Below, one piece after another: positions 44,939 through 55,659 of a stretch of 64,000 nucleotides of DNA (within the stretch, counting starts at the first letter, position 1; every line of letters starts with the position of its first letter). The DNA comes from Prunus persica (taxonomy: Eukaryota > Streptophyta > Magnoliopsida > Rosales > Rosaceae), in NCBI RefSeq assembly GCF_000346465.2, contig NC_034011.1, positions 13,515,339 through 13,579,338 on the forward strand, given 5' to 3'. A model generated the notes under the pieces. That model made no database searches and was not told where the DNA came from. It saw nothing but the letters and a program-made list of their open reading frames with translations. The translations under genes were made by a program, and so were the position numbers.

Positions 44939-45005
44939 CTATAGGAAGAATCTAAGAGAAAGATAATAAAAATGTACGAAATAATGGTTATATCGAGAGA
45001 TTATC

Positions 45006-45017
45006 GTGCTGATATCA
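45006..45017 (-). promoter_or_regulatory. COP-3 primer-binding site
   Basis: The minus strand reads TGATATCAGCAC, close to the copia initiator-Met-tRNA site, with no gap to the LTR. Confidence 0.7.
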
Positions 45018-45310
45018 TGTTATAAAAATAAAATAACAGAGTATGAAAAGTACCACTGAATATTGGGAGTAGAATTGTATTTGCTCTTGTAATGTTTACA
45101 CTTACAGAATTTCCTCTCAGATAGAACTCACTCTCTTTTGTTTCCTCTCAGTCTTCCTTACTTTCCTCTCTTCTCCTTTGGTGTGTTTTGCTAAACAATG
45201 GGAAGCCTATTTATAGGCAAATTGGATGGCTTACCCAACATCATCATTAAGCTTTTTGAATATTATTTCCTTCTTTTCTTTATGTGTGCTCCACCATTTT
45301 CTTTACAACA
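45018..45310 (-). repeat. COP-3 right (5') LTR
   Basis: It ends CTTTACAACA at 45310 on the plus strand, so on the minus strand it starts TGTTGTAAAG. The TATA box (TATAAATA, minus strand, 45209-45216) would drive transcription toward the interior. Confidence 0.9.
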
Positions 45311-45315
45311 CCCAC

Positions 45316-45762
45316 ATCCTTGTAGACACTTCCCAAACACAATAGACATAAATTAGACTCCAAGAATTGAACTTCAAAAGGATTATTTTGCAAAACCCGC
45401 AAACACACTTTCTGCCTAAACTGTCTATACTAAAATAACCACAACTCTCTCCACACACGTCGAAATTATGAACTGCAAAATTCTATAGAAAGCCAACTTC
45501 TGTATCTTTGCAACAGTATAAATTTCAACATCTAGTCCACTCTGAAGAAGTACAGTATATTCTATCAAGTTGTCTAATTTGCATAGAAAATTCTACTCCC
45601 ATAATTGCACAACATATTGCTCCTTTTGCTTGCTTTTCCATCATTATTCCTCAAACCTAGTAAAACACAAAACTAAGTGAAAATGGACTAACTTACTCAA
45701 GAACATAGTAGAATCTAAGAGAAAGATAATAAAAATATACGAAATAACGGTTTTATCACCGA
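45316..45762. other. Non-coding insert in the CHR-1 LTR, right part (module X)
   Basis: This is the continuation of module X after COP-3. Its last 50 bases (45711-45762) nearly equal 44943-44995, which lie next to the COP-3 primer site. No coding region. Confidence 0.45.
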
Positions 45763-46141
45763 TGTCGGGCCCACTTACTAAAATAACCCTTCTCTCCCTG
45801 ATTAGAAATAATATGAGGAAAACTAGAAAAGAATCTGCAGAAATACCGGGCCCACATAAGGTATATGATCTTTGTCTGAACTAGAAAAAAATCTTACCCT
45901 TTAGGAAAACTATGGTCTAAGTGCCTAAAAAGGACTCCGATGTCAGGCCCACTTACAAAAATAGCCCTTTTCTCCCTAAAATTTCAGTAGAGTCTCCCTT
46001 GTATTTGGAACATTTCCGGAATTATTCCACATGTAAAACAAACACATTTAACATCTCAACTGGCAGCACACACAATGCAAAAGCACACAGTTTACACAAC
46101 AAGCCTCGGGCCTTCAATCCGAACCTACATGGGCAATATCA
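45763..46141 (-). repeat. CHR-1 right (5') LTR, outer part
   Basis: It contains the block also present at 29067-29300. Near 45763-45935 it has an extra, internally repeated stretch: the word ATGTC[GA]GGCCCACTTAC appears twice, about 170 bases apart. The inner end of this LTR is displaced to 34093-34170 by the inserted stack. Confidence 0.6.
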
Positions 46142-46846
46142 GAGCAATCTAGAAAATCTTTAGTTTACACAATCAAAGGAGTTTCAAAAGGAAACAAACA
46201 ACGGAAAATCCTGCAATGGAATTGGATGCGTTGAAAGAGTGACTTGACTTAGTTTCAAGGATCACATTAAGCTACAACTTATGGGCACAAAATAGAAAAT
46301 GTGAGTAGATAAAATAAAGGCTAAACATAGTTATAATCGAACGTACTAACCCCACCCTTTTGGAAAAACGATGTAGAACTATGCAATGGAAACAATTGTT
46401 ATAATATACAAGGATTGAAATATCAGCCGATACACCAATATATCGGTATTTTCAACTATCGACACCGACACTGGGGGGTAAGGCCATATCTTCTCCTGTA
46501 TCGACGATATATCCCTGTGTTGGGGTCTTTTCCGTTGGAAGGCTCATTCGGATTTGTTGATTCTTGGATCACCATAGAGTGGTGGATCAAGCCTTCGTTG
46601 CCCCTTTTTATGAGTTAGCGAGAAATATGCCCAAAGTATGCCGAGGAAGGAGCAAGTCACAGGGGAGTGCTTTGTTCTTCTTCCAGCGACAGCGTGTTTT
46701 GTGTAAATGTCTCTGGTAGCTTGACAAATAGTTGAAGATGGTACATTGATGTTACACAAACCTGGCATGAGAGTTTACTTTGTGAATTAAGGTACTACTA
46801 GACTTGGCATGAGAGGTTATGTGTTTCAGATATGGGATAGGGCTTT

Positions 46847-46882
<36 letters not shown>

Positions 46883-49742
46883 GGAGGCTTGAGTAGATTT
46901 CCAGCAGCTTAATGAAAGCTTTGTCAGCCTCTTGGGTGGCTTGCCAAAAGAGAAAAAAGGGAAGAAATTGAATAACATAGCTTGAAATCGAAGGATTCCA
47001 GAGGTGAGTGGTGATGCTTGCTCTCTTTGGATGTGTTTATGGGAGGGATAGGAAGAATATGGAAAAACATGGCTTGAGATTGAAGCTTCCAGCAATGAGT
47101 AAGGACGTTGCTTTCTCTTGCTGATGTTGATCTGAGATTATATGAGCTTGGCATGAGAGCTTGGAATGTCGCAGCTAAAGACCCACAAGTTTAACAAATG
47201 AGAACGCTTGTGCTTGGGTTGGTGTTTGATATGCTGGAGTTTGGGTGTTGAGAATTTATTGCTTAAAGCTATGGCTACGGTGGTTTAATTGTTTGGCTGT
47301 GATGGTTGTTGGGATGCGTATAGCAGTCAAATGAATGGGGTTTGAAAGAGCATGATTGAGGAAAGAAAAGCTTAAGACTTTGAAGGGTATGGTATTTGTG
47401 ACAATGATTCTAGAGAAATTTACGAGTTCTAGAGGTGGGAGGATAAAAGGAAAAGCTTGAGGCTTGAAAGCTATGGTGTTTATAGCTTGGAAGGAAGGAA
47501 AAGCTTGGAGTTATGCTTGGTGAGGCTTTATGGAATAGATGATGGATTTCCAGGGTGAGAAAGTAGAAGACATAGTTGTGATGGCTGAGGAATGGCTGGG
47601 GTGGCCGGTGGAATGCTTGCAGCAGCTAAATGGAGGAAGGAAATGGTCTGGTGGTTGTTGAAGGGGGTTGATCGCTGCTGGGATGCTTGTAGCAGCCGAG
47701 TGAGAAAGTGTTGGCTGAAGAAAAATTGGTGCCCTTTGCTTGAGCCATGAATGCCAATTTATAAAGGGTGATGGTTTTCCTTTATTTCCAACAGGTAAAG
47801 GGAGGTGCTGGAACCAGCCTATTTTTAGTGGTTATAAAGGAGCACTGGGGCATGCTATTTTCCAGCGTGTAAAGCTAAGCACCATAAACTGATTCCTATG
47901 GGTAAAAGGAAACAGGAAGTGCTTGAAAAATATCTCATTTGCTCACCCACATTGGAGAACTCTAAGTAATGGGCTTGGACTTTGGTGCTCCCAAGTAGCT
48001 AGCTTAAACTCTCCATTATCCAAGATCTTCCGTGGGCCTTATGGACCTCCTTAACCTTCCACACCACAATCTCTCATGCAAGCCCCGTAAACCAAATGAC
48101 TTGGGTTCATGTGAGCTTGATAGGTGATTGGCATGGAAAAAATGTATTATTAGTTTGGCATGGCATGTGCACTATTTCTATAATTATTTAATAAATTAAA
48201 TCTCAAAATATAGCTTGGACTTCTCATGATTTTTTGGGCCTCAACATTAGTCCCCTTGATTATTGGGGCCATGAAATGGCAGCGAGATGGGCCAAATAAT
48301 CAATTTTAGCTCAAAAATTGGCAGTTGCATGGCATGGCTGGTTCTTCAATATGCATGAAATATCCATACTTGCCTTCTTGGTCGTAGTCATTTTGTTTTT
48401 CTTGGCAAGAAGATTAGAATGGTTTGGGCAACTATGACCTTGGTCATATATATACATATTTAAACACAATGATAAGCAACTCAAGGACAACCAGTTAAGA
48501 GTCTTCGAAATCACAGCCATGTCTTTTTCGAGAAGGTTGGAGGGGTCGCAATGGTCCCGCTTAAAATCCAATCTTCTTAGACACAAGGGTGTTGCCTTGA
48601 AGAACTTTCCTAGACACTGTAATATTGGAATTTACTTACTGGGGTTACCAAAAGTTGGTTTATTTTGCAACATGACATAGGAGATAAGGCTTGGTTGAAT
48701 TTTACCCAAAATAAGCTAGCTTGCATGATTGATGTGCTTAAGTGACTAATGATGCTTGATTTTGCATGGTTGTGGTTTGCAAGAGTTGCATAGTTTTGTA
48801 AGCTTGATATTGGCCTGCATGCTTAGTATTGCCTAAAGTGACATGGTTTAATATAGCTTTTGGGTTATTTACCATGGTGGAGGTGCTTGAGTGTTTGGGT
48901 TTTGGCATTTATGTAGGGGCTTTTTTGTTTCCAGTAGCTACAGATGGGCCTGGGTTACTATAAAGAGCAAGTGGGTGGAGTTGCTCTCGTGTCTGAGTTC
49001 AAGAATCAGCCCCCAAGGGTGCTTCGAAAGGTTCGTGGAGCCTTAGAAAACACCATGGTTTCCTTTTCCAGCAAAACCAACAGTTGCTTACGGATGAATA
49101 TCTTGGTTTGGCTTGAGAAGCTCGTGGCATAGAAGGTGAACATTCATGAGTTTAGCATTAGAGAGAGAGAGGGCTTGGATTTCTCATGAGAAGCAAAGGT
49201 TCAAAGTAAGGGGAGATGAGATTTTGAGAGACAAAAGAGAGGAAAAGATTAGGGTGAAAGAATAGGTGGTTTTAGTAAATTTCTAGCAGCTAGACAAAAG
49301 CTTTGTCAGGCTCTTGCGTGCTTTGCTAGAAGAGAAAATGGGAAGGAAGAGCTCGAAATTTAAGAGTTCTAGTAGTGAGAGGGGATGCTTACTCTCTCTG
49401 GATGTGGTTGTGGATGTAAAGAATCGGTTTCTCAACTCTTAAGTGCATCCTAGCCATCATGAAAAGATTCAATTTGCATGAGCTTATAGCATGACATTCT
49501 TGGTATTTGATTGAATATGGTGCGACGAACTTGGGGCATCATTTTACTACGATGGTGACCATTTGGCATGATGGCACATGGCTTCTTCTCCCTACAACTC
49601 TTTCTTCTCTCTTCAAGATTCAAACTCGTAGGTACTGTGCATCAGTATGTAAGTCATATTTTGGAAGTTCGGATCAGAAAATTTCCTTGATGAAAGTTGT
49701 TTAATGCCTCAAAGTTGATCTGCAGCTTCTGTTTTCATCAAT
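46142..49742. other. Non-coding, repeat-like region
   Basis: No convincing gene on either strand. Words such as CTTGGCATGAGAG and GGAAAAGCTTG recur. A stretch at 46840-47060 is repeated in diverged form at 49160-49410. Similar wording returns at 56900-58000 and 63300-64000, so these may be parts of one large old non-coding element split by CACTA-2 and COP-4. Confidence 0.45.
46850..46879. repeat. (AG)n microsatellite
   Basis: About fifteen AG units in a row. Confidence 0.95.
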
Positions 49743-49759
49743 CACTACTACAAAAAGTG

Positions 49760-51400
49760 AAAAAGACGACCAGAAAACAACGACGGTCTAAGTGAAAACC
49801 GTCGTGGTTTTTAAAAAGACGACGGTTCTAAAAACACCGTCGTGTAATACAACCTTAGACAACAAAAAAATGGAGATTCAAATGGCTGTTCAAAAACAAC
49901 GACGTACCTAATTAAACAACCGACGTCTATTTGAAACAGATTTCCGCAGTGTAAAATCAATGCCAACAAAGAACGGCAGAAGTTATGAATCGACCGACGT
50001 AGAAAGTAAAGACGACGATTTCAATAAAAACTGCCGTTTTTACTCATAAAATAACACGACGAGGTTTTCGTATAAGGCGCCGTATAATTACAAACAAATC
50101 CATGGCTTTAAAATACAAAATATCGCCGTATTAAATTAATGTACAACGACGGAAAATATAAATATATCGACGTCATTCTCGTATAGTTCTACGACGTTAT
50201 CTTTAAATCGTACAATAAAATTTAACGTCGTATGTATTCATTTTATACGTCGTACCTTTAATTTTAACCGTCGTCTTAATAAGAATTTTTGTTAACAATT
50301 TTTTTCTTTGATTTTCTTATCCTACGTCGGTAGATCTACTTAATGACAAGAATTGAAATAACCACGACGGTTTATATAGAAAACCGCCGACATAATCAGA
50401 ATTGTCTAAGATCCCAAGGGTTACGAAATCTTACCAGATGGAACTCTGTTCCACATCATAATCTTAACAGATGACACAGATTTGCAATCAGAGAGATAAT
50501 TTTTTGGAAGTTGATGATGTGTGTGCGTTTGTGTATCTACAAATATTATACCTAACGTCGTTGCAAATTTGCAATCAGAGAGACAATTTTCAACGACGGT
50601 TATATTATACCTAACGACGTTTAAAAAACAAATCAACGTCGCTAAACAAATATATTACGTCGTCTTAGTCTTACTTAAGACTACGAAAAACGACGACAGT
50701 AATAAAAAAACAGTCGTTGTTTTTATATTCTTATTTTATTTAAATTTGTCCTCCAAAAAAGAAACTTTACATATTCCAGAACATTAATTTCCTTCATTTT
50801 AAATTTCTTCCGGAAAAAAAAACTCTATTTATAATGCACTGTAATTGAAAAATAAACTGAAAGGTCACGAGAAAAAAAATTCTATTCATAATTTAAAAAT
50901 TCAAATCCACGTCGGTTATATTAAACATAACGACGTTAAATGAAAAGATTCCACGTCGCAAAACAAATATTGCGTCGTGTTAGTTAAAAACGACGGCATA
51001 ACAAAAAATCGTCGTTGTTTCAAACTGAATTAATTTAAAATTTATTCGGGAAAGCAAAATCTATTTATAATTTCCTCGGGTTAGTAATATTGCGTCGTGT
51101 TAGTTTACAAATTCTAGAACATTAATTTCCCTCATTTTAAATTTTCTCGGAAAAGAAAAATCTATTTATCACGCTTTGTAATTGAAAACTAAAACTGAAA
51201 GAATTCGGGAAAAAAAACTCTATTTATAATTTAAAAATAAAATCCACGTCGGTTGTATTACACTTAACGACGTTTAACAAAATAATCTACGTCGGTAATT
51301 ATAAATCTACCGCCATCTTACCTTAATATAGACGACGAGAAAAGACGACGGTAGAACAGAAAACCGCCGTTGTTTCAGTTTCTTTAACAGTTTGGTCCTT
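49760..51400. repeat. CACTA-2 left CGTCGT array
   Basis: AACGACGG, CCGTCGT, CACGTCGG and TACGTCG units recur every 20-40 bases in both orientations. Similar arrays fill 51900-53250, the intron 54150-54560 and 55200-56710. They are the likely binding sites of the element's own protein. Confidence 0.85.
50492..50533 (+). pseudogene. Short B3-like remnant
   Basis: The frame reads RDNFLEVDDVCAFV, which matches VRDNHLEVGDLCLFV in the B3 piece at 54900-54960. Nothing else of a B3 domain was seen around it. It is a small relic or an internal duplicate. Confidence 0.45.
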
Positions 51401-51439
51401 TATCTTTCTGCAGGACTTGTATAGTTCAAAGCATTGACA

Positions 51440-51825
51440 ATGTCTTCATCATATCTCCCAGCAAATACTGATTCGATTGCTCATGCTTTAGAGGCCATCT
51501 GAAGCCATTTCTATTCTTTATCGCATTCTTGAAACCCATCTTCTTCTTCTGAAGCTCTACGGATAAGGAAGTGGAATCTGACGGATCTTCTTAGCCAAGA
51601 AAATCAAGCAGATTTCCCTGAGAAGTGAACTTTCCTTCGACAGCGAGTGGAGGCCAGGCTTGCATCTCTTTTGATGGAAAGCAAGGAGTATTCAGAAGCA
51701 CTAAGTGACCTATCAGGCTTGATCAAGGAAGTGAGAAGGCTAGTTGACAAGCTTCTTCTTGTGGACATATATTTGATGTGAGTAAGCTCAATTTATCTTT
51801 GAGAAAGACATCCAAATTATTGTCT
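51440..51825 (+). pseudogene. RPN6: Captured fragment of the 26S proteasome subunit gene RPN6 (PSMD11)
   Basis: RPN6 is a lid subunit of the 26S proteasome. The piece starts at ATG (MSSSYLPANTDSIAHALEA) and has SEALRIRKWNLTDLLSQENQ, then jumps to TFLRQRVEARLASLLMESKE, YSEALSDLSGLIKEVRR and DKLLLVDIYLM. These are the N-terminal part and a later helical-repeat part of RPN6, with roughly the intervening 80-90 residues absent. Stops and frame changes (for example near 51500 and 51627) make it non-functional. A TTTCTGCAG acceptor-like site just upstream (51413) suggests capture of genomic DNA with splice sites. It sits on the element's coding strand between two repeat arrays. Confidence 0.75.
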
Positions 51826-52319
51826 TTGAGATGTGAGAGACTGAGAGAGGAAGAACTTGGAACCCTAAATGTAAACAGAAAATGAATGAAAGCGACAAAT
51901 TTATAGAATAAATTTTTAAAACCAACGGCGGTCCTTACAAAAAAATCGCCGTTTAAATTGTAAAATCAACGTCGGTATGATCGACGTATATTACAGAAAT
52001 CCACGTCGGTACATTAATAAAAACGACGTGTTAAATAATCTACCATGACGCGAGTTATTACTTATGTACTTTAATTTTTGAGTTTACTACGACGGTACCT
52101 ACAACACTACTGTCGTATTTATTTACCACGTCCGAAGTTAAATTTACCGTCGTATTTTGTAATTTATACGTCGTAATTATATGTAACCGCCGTATTATTT
52201 TTTTGAAATGGTTTTATATGTAAGCAACTTTTCGTCTACCTGACATACACATGCGCTGTTTCCAAACCCGATTAAAAATTTCAATCTCCCAGAGAAAACT
52301 TTTAGACTTTTTTCCTTGT

Positions 52320-52419
52320 CAGAGCACTGTCAGAGTATCTCATCGTCTTCCTCTCGTCTTCTTCGTCGTCTCTGAACTTAAACATAATCTTCCTCTTGCT
52401 TTCATTGCACGCAAAAGGT
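52320..52419 (+). promoter_or_regulatory. Likely 5' untranslated exon of the CACTA-2 gene
   Basis: A repeat-free, pyrimidine-rich stretch (TCATCGTCTTCCTCTCGTCT) ends in CAAAAGGTAAGC, a good splice donor. The matching acceptor (TTCACTTGCAG, ending 53278) stands just before the ATG at 53292. The intron between is filled with repeat units. The promoter should lie just upstream, but no clear TATA box was fixed. Confidence 0.5.
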
Positions 52420-52720
52420 AAGCTTTCATTTTCACTATTTTGGTTGCTGTTTTGCATGCTCATACGTTTTTTGTTTGAAAAATCTTTTTACCTTTTTTCT
52501 GGCCACAATCATTCTACTTCTTTCCAAGTTCGATAAAATATACAGACAAAGAGGGAAAGTTTCCAACTTTGAAGACAACTACCTCAACTAAATAAGACGA
52601 CGGTAGCGTCTTATTTACGTGGTTAAATATGTAAACCACGACAGGTCGTCAGTCGTTCTAGCGTCGTCTGAAAATTGACAAAGTTGTTTTTAAAATTATA
52701 GTCTTTTTTTTGGCTTGCTT

Positions 52721-52985
52721 GTTTAATTGCAGGTTTGATTTCTCTGAACAATGGTTTTTGTTTTTCCCTAATTTGATAAAATATAAAGAAAAAGAAAGTA
52801 CGGTTGGTATCTAATATAGACGACAGTATCTTATTGTTTTACGTCGTGTGAATGTTAATACCACGACGTCATATTAAAATACCGTCGTCTATATAAGATT
52901 CCAAAACTTTCTTTCTTGGCCTTGTATTTTATCAAATTAGAAAACAAAAACCATGGTTCAGAAAAATCAAATCTGCAATCAAACA
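52721..52985. repeat. Large imperfect palindrome inside CACTA-2
   Basis: The arm 52721-52800 (TTTGATTTCTCTGAACAATG, TTTGATAAAATATAAAG) is found in reverse at 52902-52985. The middle has further pairing units (TATAGACGACAGTATC against ATACCGTCGTCTATAT). It lies in the 5' intron. Confidence 0.75.
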
Positions 52986-53291
52986 TTCACAGAGAAAGAA
53001 AGAAGGGTTTTGGATCCTTATATAGACGACGGTATATTACTACTGACGTCGTGTGAACATCAATACCACGACGTTATATAAATATTTCGTCGTTTATAGT
53101 TAATTATCACGTCGTTTATAGTTAATTATTTCGTCGTTGTTTAATTACCTTGGTTTTAAACATTTATTACGTCTGAGATTATTTCATTGCGTCGTTTAAA
53201 ATCATATCATACGTCATATTTTATTAATAACCGTCGTTTGTGTTCTTAATCTTTTCCTGAAATATTTTCACTTGCAGTTTTGTCTGTAAAA

Positions 53292-54826
53292 ATGGTTTCT
53301 CACCAAGGCCAAAGTAAGGATTCTGGCTCCAAGAAAAATGGAGGTAAGGAGCTTGGAATGGTACCTCCTCAAGTGAAGCCTTCGAAGAAGATGAAGTTTG
53401 CTTCATCATCTGCTGAGACAGAACCAACCAGCACGACAACAATCTCTGATGATTCAAAGTCTGGTCGAGGTATGAGCACAATGCCTCGTGTTGTGAAGAG
53501 AAAACTTCAGAAACTGAGGCCAATTGTTGAGTACAATAAAAGGGGGAAAGGAATTGGCCAAGCACATAGTGAGATGCAGTCCTACATTGGTGTGTTGGCA
53601 CGCTCCAGAGTTCCACTTGTGGACATGAAATGGGCTCAAATCCCCAAGGATATAAAGGAGCAGATTTGGGAAGCAGTTGACATTGCTTTTGTGGTAGGTC
53701 AAGGGGGCAAGAACTCTGTGTTACCTTCTGCTGCCAAGAAATGGAAGGATTTCAAGTCTACACTAACGAGGCATTATATCCTTCCATACACCAATGACGG
53801 GGAGAGATTAAGCCAACCCCCTGAAACATATAAATTCATAGAGAAAGCACAATGGGATGCCTTTGTAGCTTCAAGGTTATCCAAAGATTTTGAGTCTGTG
53901 CATTCTCAACATGCACAGATTAGGGAGAAACTTGAGTACAATCATCGATTGTCTCGAAAAGGATATGCTGGTTTGGAGGATCAGTTGGAGGAAACCATGC
54001 CTGGGGTAGAAATTGATCGATCTACCTTATGGAAGAAAGCTAGACAGGACAAACATGGTAACATCCCGGATCCAAAGGTGGCAGAGAAAGCAAAATTAAT
54101 TGTAAGCCTACTCACTCTGTTTTAAATTTTTATTAAACTGTGAATAATTCTTATTACGTCTTATGTTATATTTTGCGTCGTGTGAATGATATTACCACGT
54201 CGAAATTTTTTAAAAAACGTCGTTAAAGGTCTAAATAGGAATCACTACTCTGTTTTCTGTAATTATAGCATAAGATGTCGGTGGTTCATTTTCGCGTCGT
54301 TTGTATTGAATTACTACGTCGAAATGTTTTAAACAAGGTCGTTAAAGGTGTGAATATTGAATCATCCCTCTGTTATCTGTAAATAAAGCATAAGACGTCG
54401 GTGGTTTATTCATTTCGTCGTTTTAAAAACTAACCACGTCGGTATAACTACCGTCGTGATAAATTATAATAACGTCGATTTATATCTTATTGCGTCGTGT
54501 GAAATTATATAATACGTCGTTTGTATATAAATAACCGTCGTGTGTTTTTGTTCTTACTTTTTTATATATCTTTGTTTTAGGATGAATTGCAAAAACAAGT
54601 CTCGGAAGGCAAAGTCACTGTATCTGGCAGCAATGATGTGCTGACCATGGCTTTGGGCCCCGAGCATCCAGGCAGAGTGAGAGGAGTAGGTGCTGGGATC
54701 TCACCAAGGCAATATTTCAATTTACCCAAACCACAGAGAGTGAGCTTTGACGACCGTTTGAAGGACAGTTTAAGAGTTCTCCTTCAAGAAGAGACTAAAA
54801 AGATGGAAGCTAAGGCATTCCTGTGA
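53292..54826 (+). CDS. CACTA-2 Ptta/En/Spm-family (Transposase_24, TNPA-like) protein
   Basis: This protein family is typical of CACTA elements and is thought to bind the subterminal repeats. The start is MVSHQGQ at 53292, after the acceptor at 53278. Exon one (53292-54101) has a lysine/serine-rich head, the conserved core (MKWAQIPKDIKEQIWEAVDI, AAKKWKDFKSTLTRHYILPY, WDAFVASRLSKDF) and SRKGYAGLEDQLEE. The intron 54102-54580 has GT and TTTTAG borders and keeps phase 0. Exon two (54581-54826) has the family signature (LTMALGPEHPGRVRGVG) and ends QEETKKMEAKAFL. Length is about 351 residues. No stop interrupts it, so it may still be expressed. The intron itself holds repeat units, which the product might bind. 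Confidence 0.85.
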
Positions 54827-55199
54827 AGTCATCCTTCAAGTTTCGAATGGGAGAACTTGGTCTGTTGGTTTGAGCAAAGGAAGGCCCAGATTCAGGCGTG
54901 GTTGGATGGACGTTGTGCGTGACAATCATTTGGAAGTTGGTGATCTGTGTCTTTTTGTGTTGATTTCCAGCAAAAGTACACCTTTATTTGATCTTGTCAT
55001 TTTCCGCTCTGGAGAAGGTGCAAAGTGCACCAATGATGGGGAGCAAATAGTACCTACGAAGGAAGAAACTGATAATGAAGATGGGGATTCGAGTGATGAT
55101 TCTAGTAACGATTCGAGTGATGATTCTGTTGAAATCATAGATGACATTAATTTTGTAATATATTGTAATGTGATTTCTTCACTTTCTACGTTCAAATAA
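54825..55199 (+). pseudogene. C-terminal half of a B3 DNA-binding domain next to the transposase gene
   Basis: B3 domains are plant-specific DNA-binding folds. In the frame one step off the transposase exon, the sequence reads EVILQVSNGRTWSVGLSKGR, then FRRGWMDVVRDNHLEVGDLC and LFDLVIFRSGEG, which are the later strands of a REM-type B3 domain. An acidic serine/aspartate tail follows (DSSDDSSNDSSDDSVEIIDD), with a stop at 55197. The first half of the domain is absent. The B3 frame is open back through the end of the transposase exon, so a frame change or splice could fuse the two. It may be a capture from a host gene or an old part of this CACTA family. Confidence 0.65.
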
Positions 55200-55659
55200 A
55201 ACACGACGTTATTGTGAACCAGTTATTCAGCATATTTACCGACGTCTTAAAGCAACGTAACAATGAAGAACCACGACGCTATTGTGAAGCAATTATTCAG
55301 GATATCACGTCGGGGAAGGATGAAGAACCGCCATGTAATTCAAAATAACACGACTCCAATCCCATAATACCGACGTCTAAAAAACGAGATATATAATCTG
55401 AACGTTAAAAAATACGACGTCATCATACATTTTCCACGTCGCAAGTTCTTTTATAAACGAAGAGGAACGAAATGAATTCCGACGGTAATTCATTATAACC
55501 GCCGTCTAATATCAATTAAACGACGTTATTTGTAATACGGCTCTCATCATAATCAACGCCGTCTATATGTTCTGTAATACGGCTCTCATTTATTTAGAAC
55601 CGACGTTGTTTAGAAGTTCAACGTCGTCTATATTAATAAGTGCGTCGTGAGTAATGAAT

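Larger units (their letters stand above)
38254..44940 (-). mobile_element. TAT-2: truncated, deleted Tat-lineage gypsy element inside COP-3
   Basis: From left to right on the plus strand: 3' LTR in reverse (38254-39845), polypurine tract, PMD gene (plus strand, so antisense to the element), a fused junction near 43540, then protease and gag remnants on the minus strand to 44940. Compared with TAT-1 the part equivalent to about 17300-21570 (end of protease, RT, both RNases H, integrase) is missing. The 5' LTR and the first half of gag are cut off at 44940. It is related to but clearly diverged from TAT-1. Confidence 0.85.
35047..45310 (-). mobile_element. COP-3: copia-type LTR element interrupted by TAT-2
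   Basis: LTRs of 306 and 293 bp (35047-35352, 45018-45310) are close copies, and CCCAC stands on both outer sides (35042-35046 and 45311-45315). A primer site (TGATATCAGCAC on the minus strand, a variant of TGGTATCAGAGC) and a polypurine tract next to the left LTR (TAATGGGGAG on the minus strand) fix the orientation. The internal part 35353-38253 contains no recognisable gag or pol, so COP-3 looks non-autonomous or worn out. TAT-2 fills the rest. Confidence 0.85.
28999..46141 (-). mobile_element. CHR-1: chromovirus-like Ty3/gypsy relic, pol deleted, heavily interrupted
   Basis: Two related LTRs bound it: 28999-29300, and one split into 34093 to about 34170 plus 45763-46141. On the minus strand both start (G/T)GATATTGCCCATGTAGG and share GCCCGAGGC.TGTTGTGTAAA, and their 3' thirds match. 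Next to the right LTR is a GTATCAGAGC-type primer site, then the start of gag. Gag resumes at 29983 after a solo LTR and runs into the left LTR with all of pol missing. The gag type suggests the Tekay/Del branch. No target duplication was found, so the outer borders are less certain. Confidence 0.6.

Noticed and set aside
46826..47154. ORFs with SLSLSLSLSL and SSYPSHKHIQ
   Set aside because: One is the (AG)n microsatellite read in reverse, the other has no support on either strand.
51440..51825. Working RPN6 gene
   Set aside because: Only two segments of the protein are present, with stops and frame changes, inside a CACTA element.
49743..53250. Regularly spaced repeats that look a little like a CRISPR array
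   Set aside because: Units vary in length and orientation, spacers are not of even size, and CACTA ends with a target duplication explain the region.
53224..53702. Minus-strand ORFs opposite the Transposase_24 exon
   Set aside because: They are shadows of the real gene, which has family motifs and splice sites on the plus strand.
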